Assembly (NCBI RefSeq): GCF_030646165.1
Contig: NZ_JAUTDO010000014.1
Coordinates: forward strand, 1 to 64,000
Reading direction: 5' to 3'
Length of the DNA: 64,000 bases
From: Conexibacter sp. CPCC 206217
GTDB lineage: Bacteria; Actinomycetota; Thermoleophilia; Solirubrobacterales; Solirubrobacteraceae
Every line of letters begins with the position of its first letter. Position 1 is the first letter of the stretch. Position numbers and translations under genes: made by a program. This document shows positions 28,898 to 37,318 of the stretch, one piece after another. Under the pieces are notes generated by a model. It searched no databases. It was not told the DNA's origin and saw nothing but the letters and a program-made list of their open reading frames with translations.

Positions 28898-29075
28898 GCT
28901 GATCCTCCTGCCGCGGATGGTCGTCCTCGGACCCTAATCCTGTCCATGGACGGGCGGAACAGCGCGCGACCGCGCGGGCGCCATCATCGCCAGCGGTGCG
29001 GGACGATCTGCGCGAGCGGGCGCGCGTCAGCCGCTCGCGCGTCGGAGGAACGGGTCGTATGGCAAAGTGCTGGCG

Positions 29076-29618
29076 ATGATCCGCCCCGCCGACCCCGCCC
29101 GCGACGGCGCCGCCTGCGCCGCGATCTACGCGCCGTCCGTCAGCGACGGCGCCGCCTCGTTCGAGGAGATAGCGCCCGACGCCGGGCAGATGGGCGAGCG
29201 GATCGCGCAGCTGAGCCGTGTGCACCCGTTCCTGATCTGCGAGCGCGACGGTCGCGTCGCCGGCTACGCCTACGCGGCTCAGCACATGACGCGCGTCGCC
29301 TACCGCTGGGCCGCGAACGTGTCGGTCTACGTCGATGCGGCGTACCACCGCAAGGGCGTCGGCCGCGAGCTGTACGCGGCGCTGCTGGACGCGCTGCGCG
29401 CGCAGGGCCTGCGCGTCGCGTGCGCCGGCATAACGCTGCCCAACCCCGGCAGCGTCGGGCTGCACGAGTCGTTCGGCTTCGAGCAGGTCGGCGTCTACAG
29501 AGCGATCGGCTGGAAGGCCGGCGCCTGGCGCGACGTCGGCTGGTGGCAGCTGCAGCTGGCGCCGCAGGACGAGCCGCCCGGCGGCGCGCCGCCGCCGGAG
29601 CCGCTGCCGCCCGCCTGA
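29076..29618 (+). CDS. GNAT N-acetyltransferase (phosphinothricin-acetyltransferase-like)
   Basis: 180-residue GNAT protein. MIRPADPARDGAACAAIYAP, FEEIAP, FLICERDGRVAGYAYA, WAANVSVYVDAAYHRKGVGRELY (acetyl-CoA pyrophosphate site) and GLHESFGFEQVGVYRAIGWK, then DVGWWQLQL follow phosphinothricin/methionine-sulfoximine acetyltransferases closely. Such enzymes acetylate phosphinothricin-like amino acid analogues; the true substrate may be another amino acid. The ATG at 29076 is used because family members start MIRPA; GTG 29067 is in frame. A Pro-rich tail ends the protein. Confidence 0.85.
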   Translation: MIRPADPARDGAACAAIYAPSVSDGAASFEEIAPDAGQMGERIAQLSRVHPFLICERDGRVAGYAYAAQHMTRVAYRWAANVSVYVDAAYHRKGVGRELYAALLDALRAQGLRVACAGITLPNPGSVGLHESFGFEQVGVYRAIGWKAGAWRDVGWWQLQLAPQDEPPGGAPPPEPLPPA

Positions 29619-29649
29619 CCCGCGCGCCGCGCCACGCCGCTCGCCCGGC

Positions 29650-29696
29650 GGACCGACAGATCGCCACCCCTCAGCAGCAGCAATTCTTCGGTGGTG
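29650..29696. terminator. Degenerate hairpin element (copy 3)
   Basis: Between the convergent ends of the GNAT gene and the 29711-30322 membrane gene. Left part GGACCGACAGATCGCCAC and right part CAGCAGCAATTCTTCGGT resemble the arms of the 18214 element with several mismatches; the stem is now imperfect. Confidence 0.35.
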
Positions 29697-29710
29697 GAAA
29701 TCGGACGGGG

Positions 29711-30322
29711 CTAGCGGGTGCCCGCCGCGAAGTGGGCGTTGGACTCGGCGCCGCCGAATCTGATCCCGGCCGGGTAGGTCGCGACGACGTCGACGACGGC
29801 GCAGAACGCTCTGTCGGGATCGCTCACGCGCGGGACGCAGACGCGGTAGAGGCTGCCGTCGACGATCGCGACGACGTCGGCGAGGTCGACGTGACGGCGA
29901 AACTCGGCCGGTGCGTCCTGCTGCGCGCCGATCCAGGCGCGACCGCGCGCCAGCGCCTCCGTCTGCGCCGCCGCGTTGCGCCGCAGCTCGCCGCGATGCA
30001 GCAGGCCGGCGGTGAACAGGCCCGCGGTCAGCAGCAGCACGAGCACGATCCCGACGCGGTCGCGGGCGACGAAGCCCGGCAGGTCCGGCCGCGCCGTGCG
30101 CAGCACGACCCCGCCCAGCGGCGCCAGCGCGGCGACGGCGAGCAGATTGAGGAAGGCGGCCAGCAGCAGCCCGCCGACGAGATCCGGCCCCTCGCCGGAG
30201 ATCGGCAGCCGCGCCAGCAGCAGCCCGTCGACGACGACGAGCACCGCCAGCAGCGGCGCCAGCGCCGCCCCGCGCAGGCGCCAGCGCAGCCGAGACGACC
30301 ACACGCGCTCCGTCGAATCCAC
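29711..30322 (-). CDS. Small membrane protein of unknown function
   Basis: 203 residues, not recognised. Three hydrophobic helices in the first half (LAPLLAVLVVVDGLLLARL, LVGGLLLAAFLNLLAVAALAPLG, VGIVLVLLLTAGLFTAGLL) are followed by a soluble ~85-residue C-terminal domain (AEFRRHVDLADVVAIVDGSLYRVCV, AVVDVVATYPAGIRFGG) that would face outside, with two Cys. It stands alone, separated from the carbonic anhydrase gene by about 62 bases. Confidence 0.65.
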   Translation of the reverse strand: MDSTERVWSSRLRWRLRGAALAPLLAVLVVVDGLLLARLPISGEGPDLVGGLLLAAFLNLLAVAALAPLGGVVLRTARPDLPGFVARDRVGIVLVLLLTAGLFTAGLLHRGELRRNAAAQTEALARGRAWIGAQQDAPAEFRRHVDLADVVAIVDGSLYRVCVPRVSDPDRAFCAVVDVVATYPAGIRFGGAESNAHFAAGTR

Positions 30323-30384
30323 CGACCCAGCCTACGCCCCGGCGCGCGTGTGAGCGGCTGCAGCGCCGCAGTGGCGCGACCTGC

Positions 30385-31014
30385 TTAGGAGACCGTCTCG
30401 GCGAGTGGTCTGAACATGCCCTGATCCACGTCGTAGACCTGCACTTCGCCGGTCTTGATGTCGTAGACCCAGCCGTGGATCGCGAAGTCGGGCTCCTTCA
30501 GGCGTCTTGCGATGAACGGGAGCGTGCGCAGGTGCTCCAACTGCACGAGCACGTGCTCGCCGACCGCCACGCGCATCAGCGCGTCGCCGTGCAGGTGCGC
30601 GTAGCGCTCGCGCACGATCTTGCCCGTCTCCTGGGAGCTGAGCAGCCACCGCTCCAGCGTCGGCAGGCCCTCGATCGTCTCCGGTCTGAGGATCGCGTCG
30701 ACGGCACCGCAGTGGGTGTGGCCGCAGACGACGACGTCGCGCACGCCCAGCACCTCGACGGCGAATTCGAGCGAGGCGGCCTCGCCGGGCGCGTCGCCGC
30801 CGCTCGCCGGCACGATGTTGCCGGCATTGCGCACGAGGAAGATGTCTCCTGGCGCCGCCTGCGTGAACATCTCCGGCAGCACGCGCGAGTCGGAGCAGCT
30901 GACGAGCGCGATCTGCGGTCTCTGCCCGTCGTGCGCGAGGCGCTCCATCAGCGACCGCTGGCTGCGGAAGCCCTCGCGCTTGAAGTCGTGGATCCCGGCG
31001 AGGAGGTTTCTCAT
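30385..31014 (-). CDS. Beta-class carbonic anhydrase
   Basis: Interconverts CO2 and bicarbonate. 209 residues. The zinc ligands appear as CSDSR (Cys plus the Asp-Arg dyad) and later HTHCGAVDA (His and Cys), with the usual LVRNAGNIV between them. No signal peptide, so cytoplasmic. Beta-carbonic anhydrases supply bicarbonate for carboxylases; nothing nearby says which. ATG 31014 is used. Confidence 0.93.
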   Translation of the reverse strand: MRNLLAGIHDFKREGFRSQRSLMERLAHDGQRPQIALVSCSDSRVLPEMFTQAAPGDIFLVRNAGNIVPASGGDAPGEAASLEFAVEVLGVRDVVVCGHTHCGAVDAILRPETIEGLPTLERWLLSSQETGKIVRERYAHLHGDALMRVAVGEHVLVQLEHLRTLPFIARRLKEPDFAIHGWVYDIKTGEVQVYDVDQGMFRPLAETVS

Positions 31015-31259
31015 CGTTGATGGATCCTAGGCCCCGCGCGAGCGGATCGCCCCCAGCCGTTGCGACAGCGATGGCGCAGGTCGGATGCGTGACCTTCCGA
31101 CGAACGCGACCTCACCCACCCGGTCGGGGGGTCGGCGGAGGAGTAGCCTCCAAGGTGATGTGTCCCCTGTGGTCGTGCCCGATCGGAGACCCCGGAAGAG
31201 CACGCAGGGAGCCGGACGGAGATCCCGCTCCGGTTCACGAATCGAAAGGGTGAGGCAGG
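31015..31259 (+). other. Non-coding leader before pdhA
   Basis: This 245-base gap separates the carbonic anhydrase start from pdhA. It holds a short hairpin (GGAGGAGTAGCCTCC) and pairing potential between TCCCCTG and CAGGGAG stretches around 31160-31210, but I recognise no known riboswitch class. It must carry the promoters of both divergent units. Confidence 0.3.
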
Positions 31260-32333
31260 ATGGCGACGCAGACTGCGCAACCGGCGGCAGCGACGGCGGA
31301 CGACGTACCTGACGTACCGGCGCACCTGACCCGCGACGACCGGGTCGAACTGCTCCGCACGATGCTCATGATGCGCGGCATCGAGCAGCGCGCGATGAGC
31401 CTCTACCGCCAGGGCAAGGTCCCCGGCTCCTTCTACGACGGCTACGGCCAGGAGGCCGTCTCGGCCGGCGCGACGTTCGCGATGGCGGCGGCCGATCGCA
31501 TCTGCGCGCTGCATCGCGACCTCGCCGCCCACATCGTGCGCGGCACCGAGCCCGAGCGGATCCTCGCCCAGTACATGGGCCGCGCGACCGGCGTCACGGG
31601 CGGGCGCGACGGCAACGTCCACTTCGGCGACAGGGACCGCGGCGTCGTCGGGATGGTCTCGATGCTGCCCGACATGATGCTCGTCGCGACCGGCATGGCG
31701 ATGGCGTTCAAGCTGCGCGGCGAGGCGCGCGCGGCGCTGACCTTCTTCGGCGACGGCTCGACCTCGCGCGGCGACTTCCACGAGGCGCTCAACTGGGCGG
31801 CCGTGCAGCGGCTGCCGGTGATCTTCGTGCTGGAGAACAACCAGTACGCCTACTCGACGCCGCTCGCGCGCCAGTTCGCCGTCGAGCCGATCGAGCGCGC
31901 GCGGGCGTACGGGATGCCGGGCGTGAGGGTCGACGGCAACGACGCCGAGGCGATGTTCGAGGTCACGCGCGCGGCGCGCGCCCGCGCGATCGACGGCGGC
32001 GGCCCGACGCTGATCGAGGCGGTCACGATGCGGATGCACGGCCACGCCGCGCACGACGACATGAGATACGTGCCGCCGCAGCTGCTCGAGCGCTGGCGCG
32101 AGCGCGACCCGATCGAGCTGCAGCAAAGACGGCTGACGGCGCTGGCGCCGCCGTTCGACGTCGCCGCGCTGAGCGACGCCGTGCAGGCCGAGGTCGACGC
32201 CGCGACCGAGCGCGCGCTGACCGCGCCGATGCCCGACCCGGCGACCGCGACCGACGGCGTCTTCGCCGTCGGCGAGGCGGTCCCGCTCGGCGACGGCCGG
32301 GCGCCCTGGAGCGGCTTCGCGCGGGAGTCCTGA
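31260..32333 (+). CDS. pdhA: Pyruvate (2-oxoacid) dehydrogenase E1 alpha
   Basis: Thiamine-diphosphate-dependent decarboxylase subunit. 357 residues. HRDLAAHIVRG, GRDGNVHFGDRDRG, the TPP/Mg motif in ALTFFGDGSTSRGDFHEALNWAA (GDG...N with LENNQYAYST) and GPTLIEAVTMRMHGHAAHDD are typical of pyruvate/acetoin or branched-chain E1 alpha. Substrate is not fixed by sequence. First gene of pdhA-pdhB-E2-lipB-lipA; its last base overlaps the next start (TGATG). Confidence 0.9.
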   Translation: MATQTAQPAAATADDVPDVPAHLTRDDRVELLRTMLMMRGIEQRAMSLYRQGKVPGSFYDGYGQEAVSAGATFAMAAADRICALHRDLAAHIVRGTEPERILAQYMGRATGVTGGRDGNVHFGDRDRGVVGMVSMLPDMMLVATGMAMAFKLRGEARAALTFFGDGSTSRGDFHEALNWAAVQRLPVIFVLENNQYAYSTPLARQFAVEPIERARAYGMPGVRVDGNDAEAMFEVTRAARARAIDGGGPTLIEAVTMRMHGHAAHDDMRYVPPQLLERWRERDPIELQQRRLTALAPPFDVAALSDAVQAEVDAATERALTAPMPDPATATDGVFAVGEAVPLGDGRAPWSGFARES

Positions 32334-33304
32334 TGCCCGAGTTGACGTACCTGCAGGCGATCTCAGACGGGCTGCGCGACGAGATGCGCGCGGACGAGCG
32401 CGTCTTCGTGATGGGCGAGGACGTCGGCGAGTTCGGCGGCGCGTTCAAGGTCACAGACGGCTTCCTCGCGGAGTTCGGCGAGGGACGCGTGATGGACACG
32501 CCGCTGGCCGAGTCCGGCATCGTCGGGACCGCGGTCGGCGCCGCGGTCGTCGGCATGCGCCCGGTCTGCGAGATGCAGTTCTCCGACTTCGTCGCATGCG
32601 GCTTCGACCAGCTCGTCAACGTCGCGGGCAAGATGCACTACCGGCAGGGCCTCGCCGTCCCGATCACGGTGCGGCTGCCCAGCGGCGGCGGTTTCTCCGG
32701 CGGCCCGTTCCACTCGCAGAACCCGGAGGCGTGGTTCATGCACTCTCCAGGCATAAAGGTCGTCGCCCCTTCCAATCCCGAGGACGCGAAGGGAATGCTG
32801 ATCGCGTCGATCCGCGACCCCAACCCGGTCGTCTACCTGGAACACAAGAACCTCTACCGGCGCGTCAAGGGCGAGGTGCCGGCGGGCGCGTACGAGACCG
32901 ACTTCAGCGCCCGCGTCGCGCGCGCCGGCGACGAGCTGGTCGTGATCGCCTACGGCGCGATGGTGCACACGGCGCTGGAGGCGACCGCGCCGGAGCAGCT
33001 CGACGGCGCCGCGGTCGAGGTGCTGGACCTGCGCTCGCTCGTGCCGCTCGACGAGGAGGCGATCCTCGCGTCCGTGAAGAAGTGCTCGAAGGTCGTCGTG
33101 CTGGACGAGGCGAACTCGACCTGCGCCGCCGGCGCCCAGGTCGCGGCGCTGATCGCCGAGCGCGGCTTCGAGGACCTCGACGGGCCGGTCGTGCGGATCG
33201 CGACGCCGGACGTCCCGATCCCCTTCAGCCCGCCGCTGGAGCAGGCCGTCCTGCCGGGCGTGGAGCGCGTCAAGGAGGCGTGTCGTGACCTCCTCGCGTA
33301 CTAA
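32333..33304 (+). CDS. pdhB: Pyruvate (2-oxoacid) dehydrogenase E1 beta
   Basis: 323 residues. Transketolase-like beta subunit that completes the E1 active site: TYLQAISDGLRDEM, VFVMGEDVGEFGGAFKVTDG, FSDFVACGFDQLVN, PSGGGFSGGPFHSQNPEAWF, YLEHKNLYRR, EVLDLRSLVPLDEEAILASV and VVRIATPDVPIPFSPPLE are standard. It is translated through the one-base overlap with pdhA; the next start lies inside its 3' end (20-base overlap). Confidence 0.93.
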   Translation: MPELTYLQAISDGLRDEMRADERVFVMGEDVGEFGGAFKVTDGFLAEFGEGRVMDTPLAESGIVGTAVGAAVVGMRPVCEMQFSDFVACGFDQLVNVAGKMHYRQGLAVPITVRLPSGGGFSGGPFHSQNPEAWFMHSPGIKVVAPSNPEDAKGMLIASIRDPNPVVYLEHKNLYRRVKGEVPAGAYETDFSARVARAGDELVVIAYGAMVHTALEATAPEQLDGAAVEVLDLRSLVPLDEEAILASVKKCSKVVVLDEANSTCAAGAQVAALIAERGFEDLDGPVVRIATPDVPIPFSPPLEQAVLPGVERVKEACRDLLAY

Positions 33305-34523
33305 GCCCGCCACCGCCGCCGCTGGCCTGGTCGACGTCGAGATGCCGCAGATGGGCGTCTCAGTCGTCGAGGGGACGGTCGTCGAGTGGAAGGTCGCGAT
33401 CGGCGAGGAGATCGCCGCCGAGCAGACGATCTGCGAGATCACGACCGACAAGATCGACACCGAGCTGCCGGCGCCCGCCAGCGGCGTGCTGCGCGAGATC
33501 GTCGTCGCCGTCGGCGAGACGGTCGAAGTCGGGACGGTGCTGGCGCGGATCGCGGCGGGCGAAGGTGCTGCGACGGCCGCCGCTCCCGCGCCCGCGATTG
33601 CGCCGGCCCAGGCGACGAACGGCAACGGCAACGGGCACAGCCGCCACTACTCGCCCGTCGTCACGCGAATCGCTGCGGAGCACCACGTCGACCTGACGCA
33701 GGTCGCCGGCACCGGCCGCGACGGCCGCGTCCGCAAGCAGGACGTGCTCGCGTTCGTCGCGCAGGCGGCGCCCGCCGCGGATCCGCCGCTGCACATCGAG
33801 AGCCCGTACAGGCCGGATCCGGCGCCGGAGGCGAACGGCTCCGGCACGCTCTCGCGCATGCGCCGCCAGATCGGCGAGCACATGAAGCGGTCGCTGGAGA
33901 CCGCGGCGACCTGCACGACCTGGATGGAGGTCGACATGGGGCGCGTCGAGCACGCGCGCAAGCAGGCGCGCGTCGGCGACCTCAGCGGGATCACCGCGCT
34001 GCCGATCGTCGCGCGCGCGACGATCGAGGCGCTGCACGAGTTCCCCGCGCTGAACGCGACGCTCGACGGCGAGCGCTACGAGCAGCACCGCCGCATCCAT
34101 CTCGGCATCGCCGTCAGCCTCGGCAGGGAGGGCGGCCTGATCGTCCCCGTGATCCGCGACGCGCAGGAGCTGTCGGCCGAGGGGCTCGCGACGCGGATCA
34201 TGGATCTGGCCAAGCGCGCGCGCTCCGGCAGGCTCGCGCCGGACGAGGTCCACGGCGGCACGTTCACGATCACCAACCCCGGTCAGCACGGCTCGATCAT
34301 GGCGACGCCGGTGATCAACCAGCCGCAGGTCGCGATCCTCGATCTCGAGGCGATCGTCAAGCGGCCTATCGTTGTCAGCGACGATGACGGCAACGACATG
34401 ATCGCGATCCGCCCGCAGACGATCCTCGGACTCTCCTGGGATCACCGCGCGCTCGACGGCGTGCTCGCCGCGCAGTTCCTCGGCGCGGTGCGACGGCGGC
34501 TGGAACGCTGGGAGCGAAGCTGA
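33285..34523 (+). CDS. 2-oxoacid dehydrogenase E2 (dihydrolipoamide acyltransferase)
   Basis: 412 residues. Lipoyl domain with the target Lys in CEITTDKIDTELP, short linker, subunit-binding domain (YSPVVTRIAAEHHVDLTQVAGTGRDGRVRKQDVL), and a catalytic domain ending with the complete HxxxDG site in SWDHRALDGVLAAQFLG. The GTG start has AAGGAGG upstream and lies inside the 3' end of pdhB. It is the E2 of the same operon as E1, and differs from the 16856 E2 by its shorter linkers and intact catalytic Asp. Confidence 0.93.
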   Translation: MTSSRTKPATAAAGLVDVEMPQMGVSVVEGTVVEWKVAIGEEIAAEQTICEITTDKIDTELPAPASGVLREIVVAVGETVEVGTVLARIAAGEGAATAAAPAPAIAPAQATNGNGNGHSRHYSPVVTRIAAEHHVDLTQVAGTGRDGRVRKQDVLAFVAQAAPAADPPLHIESPYRPDPAPEANGSGTLSRMRRQIGEHMKRSLETAATCTTWMEVDMGRVEHARKQARVGDLSGITALPIVARATIEALHEFPALNATLDGERYEQHRRIHLGIAVSLGREGGLIVPVIRDAQELSAEGLATRIMDLAKRARSGRLAPDEVHGGTFTITNPGQHGSIMATPVINQPQVAILDLEAIVKRPIVVSDDDGNDMIAIRPQTILGLSWDHRALDGVLAAQFLGAVRRRLERWERS

Positions 34524-35300
34524 ATGGGACACAAGCCGGTGAAGGAGACGCTCTGGGTCGTCAGACTCGGAGTCGTCGCGTACGAGGAAGCGCTCCAGCT
34601 GCAGGAGGCGCTGCGCGTCAAGCGCCAGGACGGCGAGCTGCCCGACGTGCTGCTGCTGCTGGAGCACCCGCCGGTCTACACGCGCGGGCGCCGCTCCAGA
34701 GACGGCGAGCTGTCGTTCGCCCCGGAGTGGTACGCCGAGCAGGGCGTCGAGATCGTGACGGTGCCGCGCGGCGGCCTGCTGACCTACCACGGCCCCGGCC
34801 AGCTGGTCGGCTACCCGATCGTGCGGGTCAAGGAGGTGAGAGCGCACGTGCACCTGCTGGAGCAGACGCTCGTCGACGCGCTCGCCGACGAGGGGATCGC
34901 CGCGCACGCGCGCGAGGACGACGGCCCCGCCTACATGGGCGTGTGGGTCGACGGCGAGCGCAAGCTGGCGTCGGTCGGCGTGCACGTCGCGCAGCACGTC
35001 TCGACGCACGGCTTCGCCGCCAACGTCGACAACGACATGCGGCCGTGGGAGTGGGTCACGGCCTGTGGCCTGCCCGGCGTGACGATGACCTCGATCGCCG
35101 ACGAGCGCGGCGAGACGGCCCGCACGCACCCGCCCGCGAGCGAGCCGCTGGCGCTCACGCGCGAGCCCTCCGCGACGGTCGAGCGCTTCTCCGCGCACGT
35201 CGTCAGACGCTTCTCGGAGCGCTTCGGCGTGCGCGCGGTCGAGGTCGACCGCGGCGCGCTCGGGGTCGAGCTGCCCGAGCCGGAGCCGGCGGCGGGCTGA
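34524..35300 (+). CDS. lipB: Octanoyltransferase
   Basis: Transfers octanoyl from acyl carrier protein to the lipoyl domains of E2 proteins. 258 residues. Family motifs: LLLEHPPVYTRGRR, RGGLLTYHGPGQLVGYPIV, the catalytic Lys in GERKLASVGVHV, HGFAANVDND, and the catalytic Cys in TACGLPGVTMTS. The ATG begins immediately after the E2 stop, so the enzyme that starts lipoylation is made with its substrates. Confidence 0.95.
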   Translation: MGHKPVKETLWVVRLGVVAYEEALQLQEALRVKRQDGELPDVLLLLEHPPVYTRGRRSRDGELSFAPEWYAEQGVEIVTVPRGGLLTYHGPGQLVGYPIVRVKEVRAHVHLLEQTLVDALADEGIAAHAREDDGPAYMGVWVDGERKLASVGVHVAQHVSTHGFAANVDNDMRPWEWVTACGLPGVTMTSIADERGETARTHPPASEPLALTREPSATVERFSAHVVRRFSERFGVRAVEVDRGALGVELPEPEPAAG

Positions 35301-35400
35301 CCCTCCCTCGGCACCCGCAAGCGGGTCGTGAAGCGCCGGAAAACGCCGCGCTGGAGCCCGGAACGTCGTTCGCGCAGCGGTGTACTAGCCTTAGCGGATC

Positions 35401-36381
35401 GTGAGCGCGACTGACGAACGCAAGCATCAGACCCGCTCCCGCTCGAATCCCGGCGGGATGGACGTGCTGAAGGTGCTCGGCCCCGACGTGCGCCCGTTCC
35501 GCGAGCGCAAGCCGTCGTGGTTCAAGGTGCCGGCCCCGGGTGGCCCCAAGCACCGCGAGCTGACGAGAATGATCAAGGCGGAGAACCTCAACACCGTGTG
35601 TGTCGAGGCGGCCTGCCCGAACGTCGGCGAGTGCTGGGAGCGTGGCACCGCGACGTTCATGATCCTCGGCGAGACCTGCACGCGCCGCTGCGGCTTCTGC
35701 AACGTGCAGACCGGCAAGCCGACCTGGAACGACCCGCTCGAGCCGGCCCGCGTCGCCCGCTCGGTCGCGAAGATGGGGCTGCGCCACGCGGTCATCACGT
35801 CGGTCGACCGCGACGACCTGCCGGACTACGGCGCCTCCGCCTTCGTCGGCACGATCCGCTCGATCCGGATGCAGGCGCCGGACTGCAAGGTCGAGGTGCT
35901 GACGCCCGACTTCCGCGGCCAGGAGATGCCGCTGGCGAAGGTGATCGCCGAGCGCCCGGACGTCTTCAACCACAACTGCGAGGTCGTCCCGCGCCTCTAC
36001 CCCGTCGCCCGTCGCGGCTCGAAGTTCCTGCGCTCGGCGCGGGTGCTGAGAAACGCGAAGCTGATGGGCGGCGACGAGGTGACGACGAAGTCGGGCCTGA
36101 TGGTCGGCCTGGGCGAGACGTTCGAGGAGATGGTCGAGACGTTCGAGATCCTGCGCGAGCACCACGTGCAGGTCCTCACGGTCGGCCAGTATCTGCGCCC
36201 GACCGAGCGCCACCTGCCGGTCGTGCGCTACTGGCACCCGGACGAGTTCAAGGCGCTGGAGGACGCGGCCTACAAGCTCGGCTTCGACCACATCGCCGCC
36301 GGCCCGCTCGTGCGCTCCTCGTACCACGCCGACCAGCACGTCCCGCAGCAGCAGCCCGGCGTCGGGCCGCTCGCCGCGTAG
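35401..36381 (+). CDS. lipA: Lipoyl synthase
   Basis: Radical-SAM enzyme that inserts two sulfurs into the octanoyl chain. 326 residues. The auxiliary cluster motif CVEAACPNVGEC and the radical-SAM motif CTRRCGFC are both present, together with the conserved RHAVITSVDRDDLPDYG and FNHNCEVVPRLYP regions; the C-terminal Arg-Ser segment (LVRSSYHADQ) is kept. Start GTG 35401. Following lipB by 100 bases, it completes the E1-E2-lipoate unit. Its cofactor is 2 x 4Fe-4S. Confidence 0.96.
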   Translation: MSATDERKHQTRSRSNPGGMDVLKVLGPDVRPFRERKPSWFKVPAPGGPKHRELTRMIKAENLNTVCVEAACPNVGECWERGTATFMILGETCTRRCGFCNVQTGKPTWNDPLEPARVARSVAKMGLRHAVITSVDRDDLPDYGASAFVGTIRSIRMQAPDCKVEVLTPDFRGQEMPLAKVIAERPDVFNHNCEVVPRLYPVARRGSKFLRSARVLRNAKLMGGDEVTTKSGLMVGLGETFEEMVETFEILREHHVQVLTVGQYLRPTERHLPVVRYWHPDEFKALEDAAYKLGFDHIAAGPLVRSSYHADQHVPQQQPGVGPLAA

Positions 36382-36466
36382 TAGCCTGCGGCTCCGCGGG
36401 TTTCCGGCGCGCACGCGGCGACGCGACGCGCGGTCGTGGAGCCCGCACCGCCGCACCGCGACGCAC

Positions 36467-37048
36467 GTGCTCCCGCTCAAGGACAACCTCCCGACCGATC
36501 GTCTGCCGATCGTCACGATCGCGTTGATCGCGGCGAACGTCGCGGCCTGGTTCGTGCTGCACGACGGCGGCTTCCTCGTGCTGCTCGTCGACGTGCTGTT
36601 CATGTGGTGGTTCGGCCCCAGCGTCGAGGACTCGATGTCGCGTCCGCGCTTTGCGCTGCTGTGCCTGCTCGGCGGCGGCGTCGCGTTCGGCCTGCAGGCG
36701 CTGCTGGACGGCGACGCGGTCGCGCCGGCGGCGACGGTCGGGGCGATGGGCGCGGTCGCGGCAGTGCTCGGCGGCTACGCCGTCCTGTACGCGCGCGCCC
36801 GCGTCCTCAGCGTCGTCCCGCTGCCGCTGCTGGCCGGGCTCGTCGAACTGCCGGCGCTGGTCCTGCTGGCCGTGTGGTTCGCGCTGCAGGCGCTGCTGGC
36901 GGCGACGTCGCTCGGCGACGTCGCCGGTGACGGCGGGGCCGCGTTCCTCGCCCAACTCGGCGGCTTCGGCGTCGGCCTGCTTGCGATCAAGTTGCTCGTG
37001 CAGCGACCGAAGCCGATTCCCGCCCATGCTCGCGGCGCGCTCTCGTGA
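36467..37048 (+). CDS. Rhomboid-like membrane protein lacking the catalytic dyad
   Basis: 193 residues, six helices, with the rhomboid layout: MWWFGPSVEDSMSRPRFALLCLLGG matches the loop-1/TM2 region of bacterial rhomboids. In active enzymes the Ser is in GxSG and the His in a C-terminal AHxxGF. Here those positions read GAMGAV (Ser to Met) and AQLGGF (His to Gln), so the protein should be proteolytically dead, like iRhom-type pseudoproteases. GTG start. It is 85 bases after lipA, and the next small gene overlaps its stop by four bases. Confidence 0.8.
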   Translation: MLPLKDNLPTDRLPIVTIALIAANVAAWFVLHDGGFLVLLVDVLFMWWFGPSVEDSMSRPRFALLCLLGGGVAFGLQALLDGDAVAPAATVGAMGAVAAVLGGYAVLYARARVLSVVPLPLLAGLVELPALVLLAVWFALQALLAATSLGDVAGDGGAAFLAQLGGFGVGLLAIKLLVQRPKPIPAHARGALS

Positions 37049-37224
37049 ACACGAGAAACGCGATTCTGGGCGCGTCGCTGGCGTTCATCGCCGTGCTCGC
37101 GTTCCTGACGCTGCGTGACCTCGTCGTGAACGGGGTCACGGCGCTCGGGGTCGTGTCCGTCCCGGTCGTCGCGATATTGGCGATCGGCGTGATCGGGGCG
37201 ATGGGTCAGCCGCCGCGCAGATAG
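37045..37224 (+). CDS. Small two-helix membrane protein
   Basis: 59 residues from a GTG overlapping the rhomboid-like stop (GTGA). Translation begins MNTRNAILGASLAFIAV and has two hydrophobic helices (about residues 7-22 and 32-52), ending GQPPRR. Its coding pattern, coupled start and lack of any competing frame support it. No known family seen. Probably acts with the rhomboid-like protein in the membrane. Confidence 0.6.
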   Translation: MNTRNAILGASLAFIAVLAFLTLRDLVVNGVTALGVVSVPVVAILAIGVIGAMGQPPRR

Positions 37225-37255
37225 CGCGCCGGCGCGCCGCTTTCGCGGCGTCGAG

Positions 37256-37283
37256 TTGACAACCTAAGAGCATTAGGTAATCT
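37256..37283 (+). promoter_or_regulatory. Strong sigma-70-like promoter of the MBL-TetR operon
   Basis: TTGACA (37256-37261) and TAATCT (37278-37283) with a 16-base spacer, near-consensus and unusually AT-rich for this DNA. The spacer itself is an operator-like palindrome. Confidence 0.7.
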
Positions 37284-37298
37284 CCTAAGAACATTCGG
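37263..37298. promoter_or_regulatory. Tandem operator-like repeats
   Basis: CCTAAGAGCATTAGG (37263-37277) and CCTAAGAACATTCGG (37284-37298): two imperfectly palindromic 15-mers whose starts are 21 bases apart, two helical turns. The first fills the promoter spacer and the second follows the -10 box, so a bound repressor would block RNA polymerase. The TetR encoded in the same operon is the likely ligand-responsive binder; that link is inference. Confidence 0.65.
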
Positions 37299-37318
37299 AG
37301 ATGACTTGGAGGTTCCCC

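Noticed and set aside
31190-31255. GGTTCACGAATC resembling a tRNA T-arm
   Set aside because: No matching anticodon and acceptor arms; no cloverleaf can be drawn.
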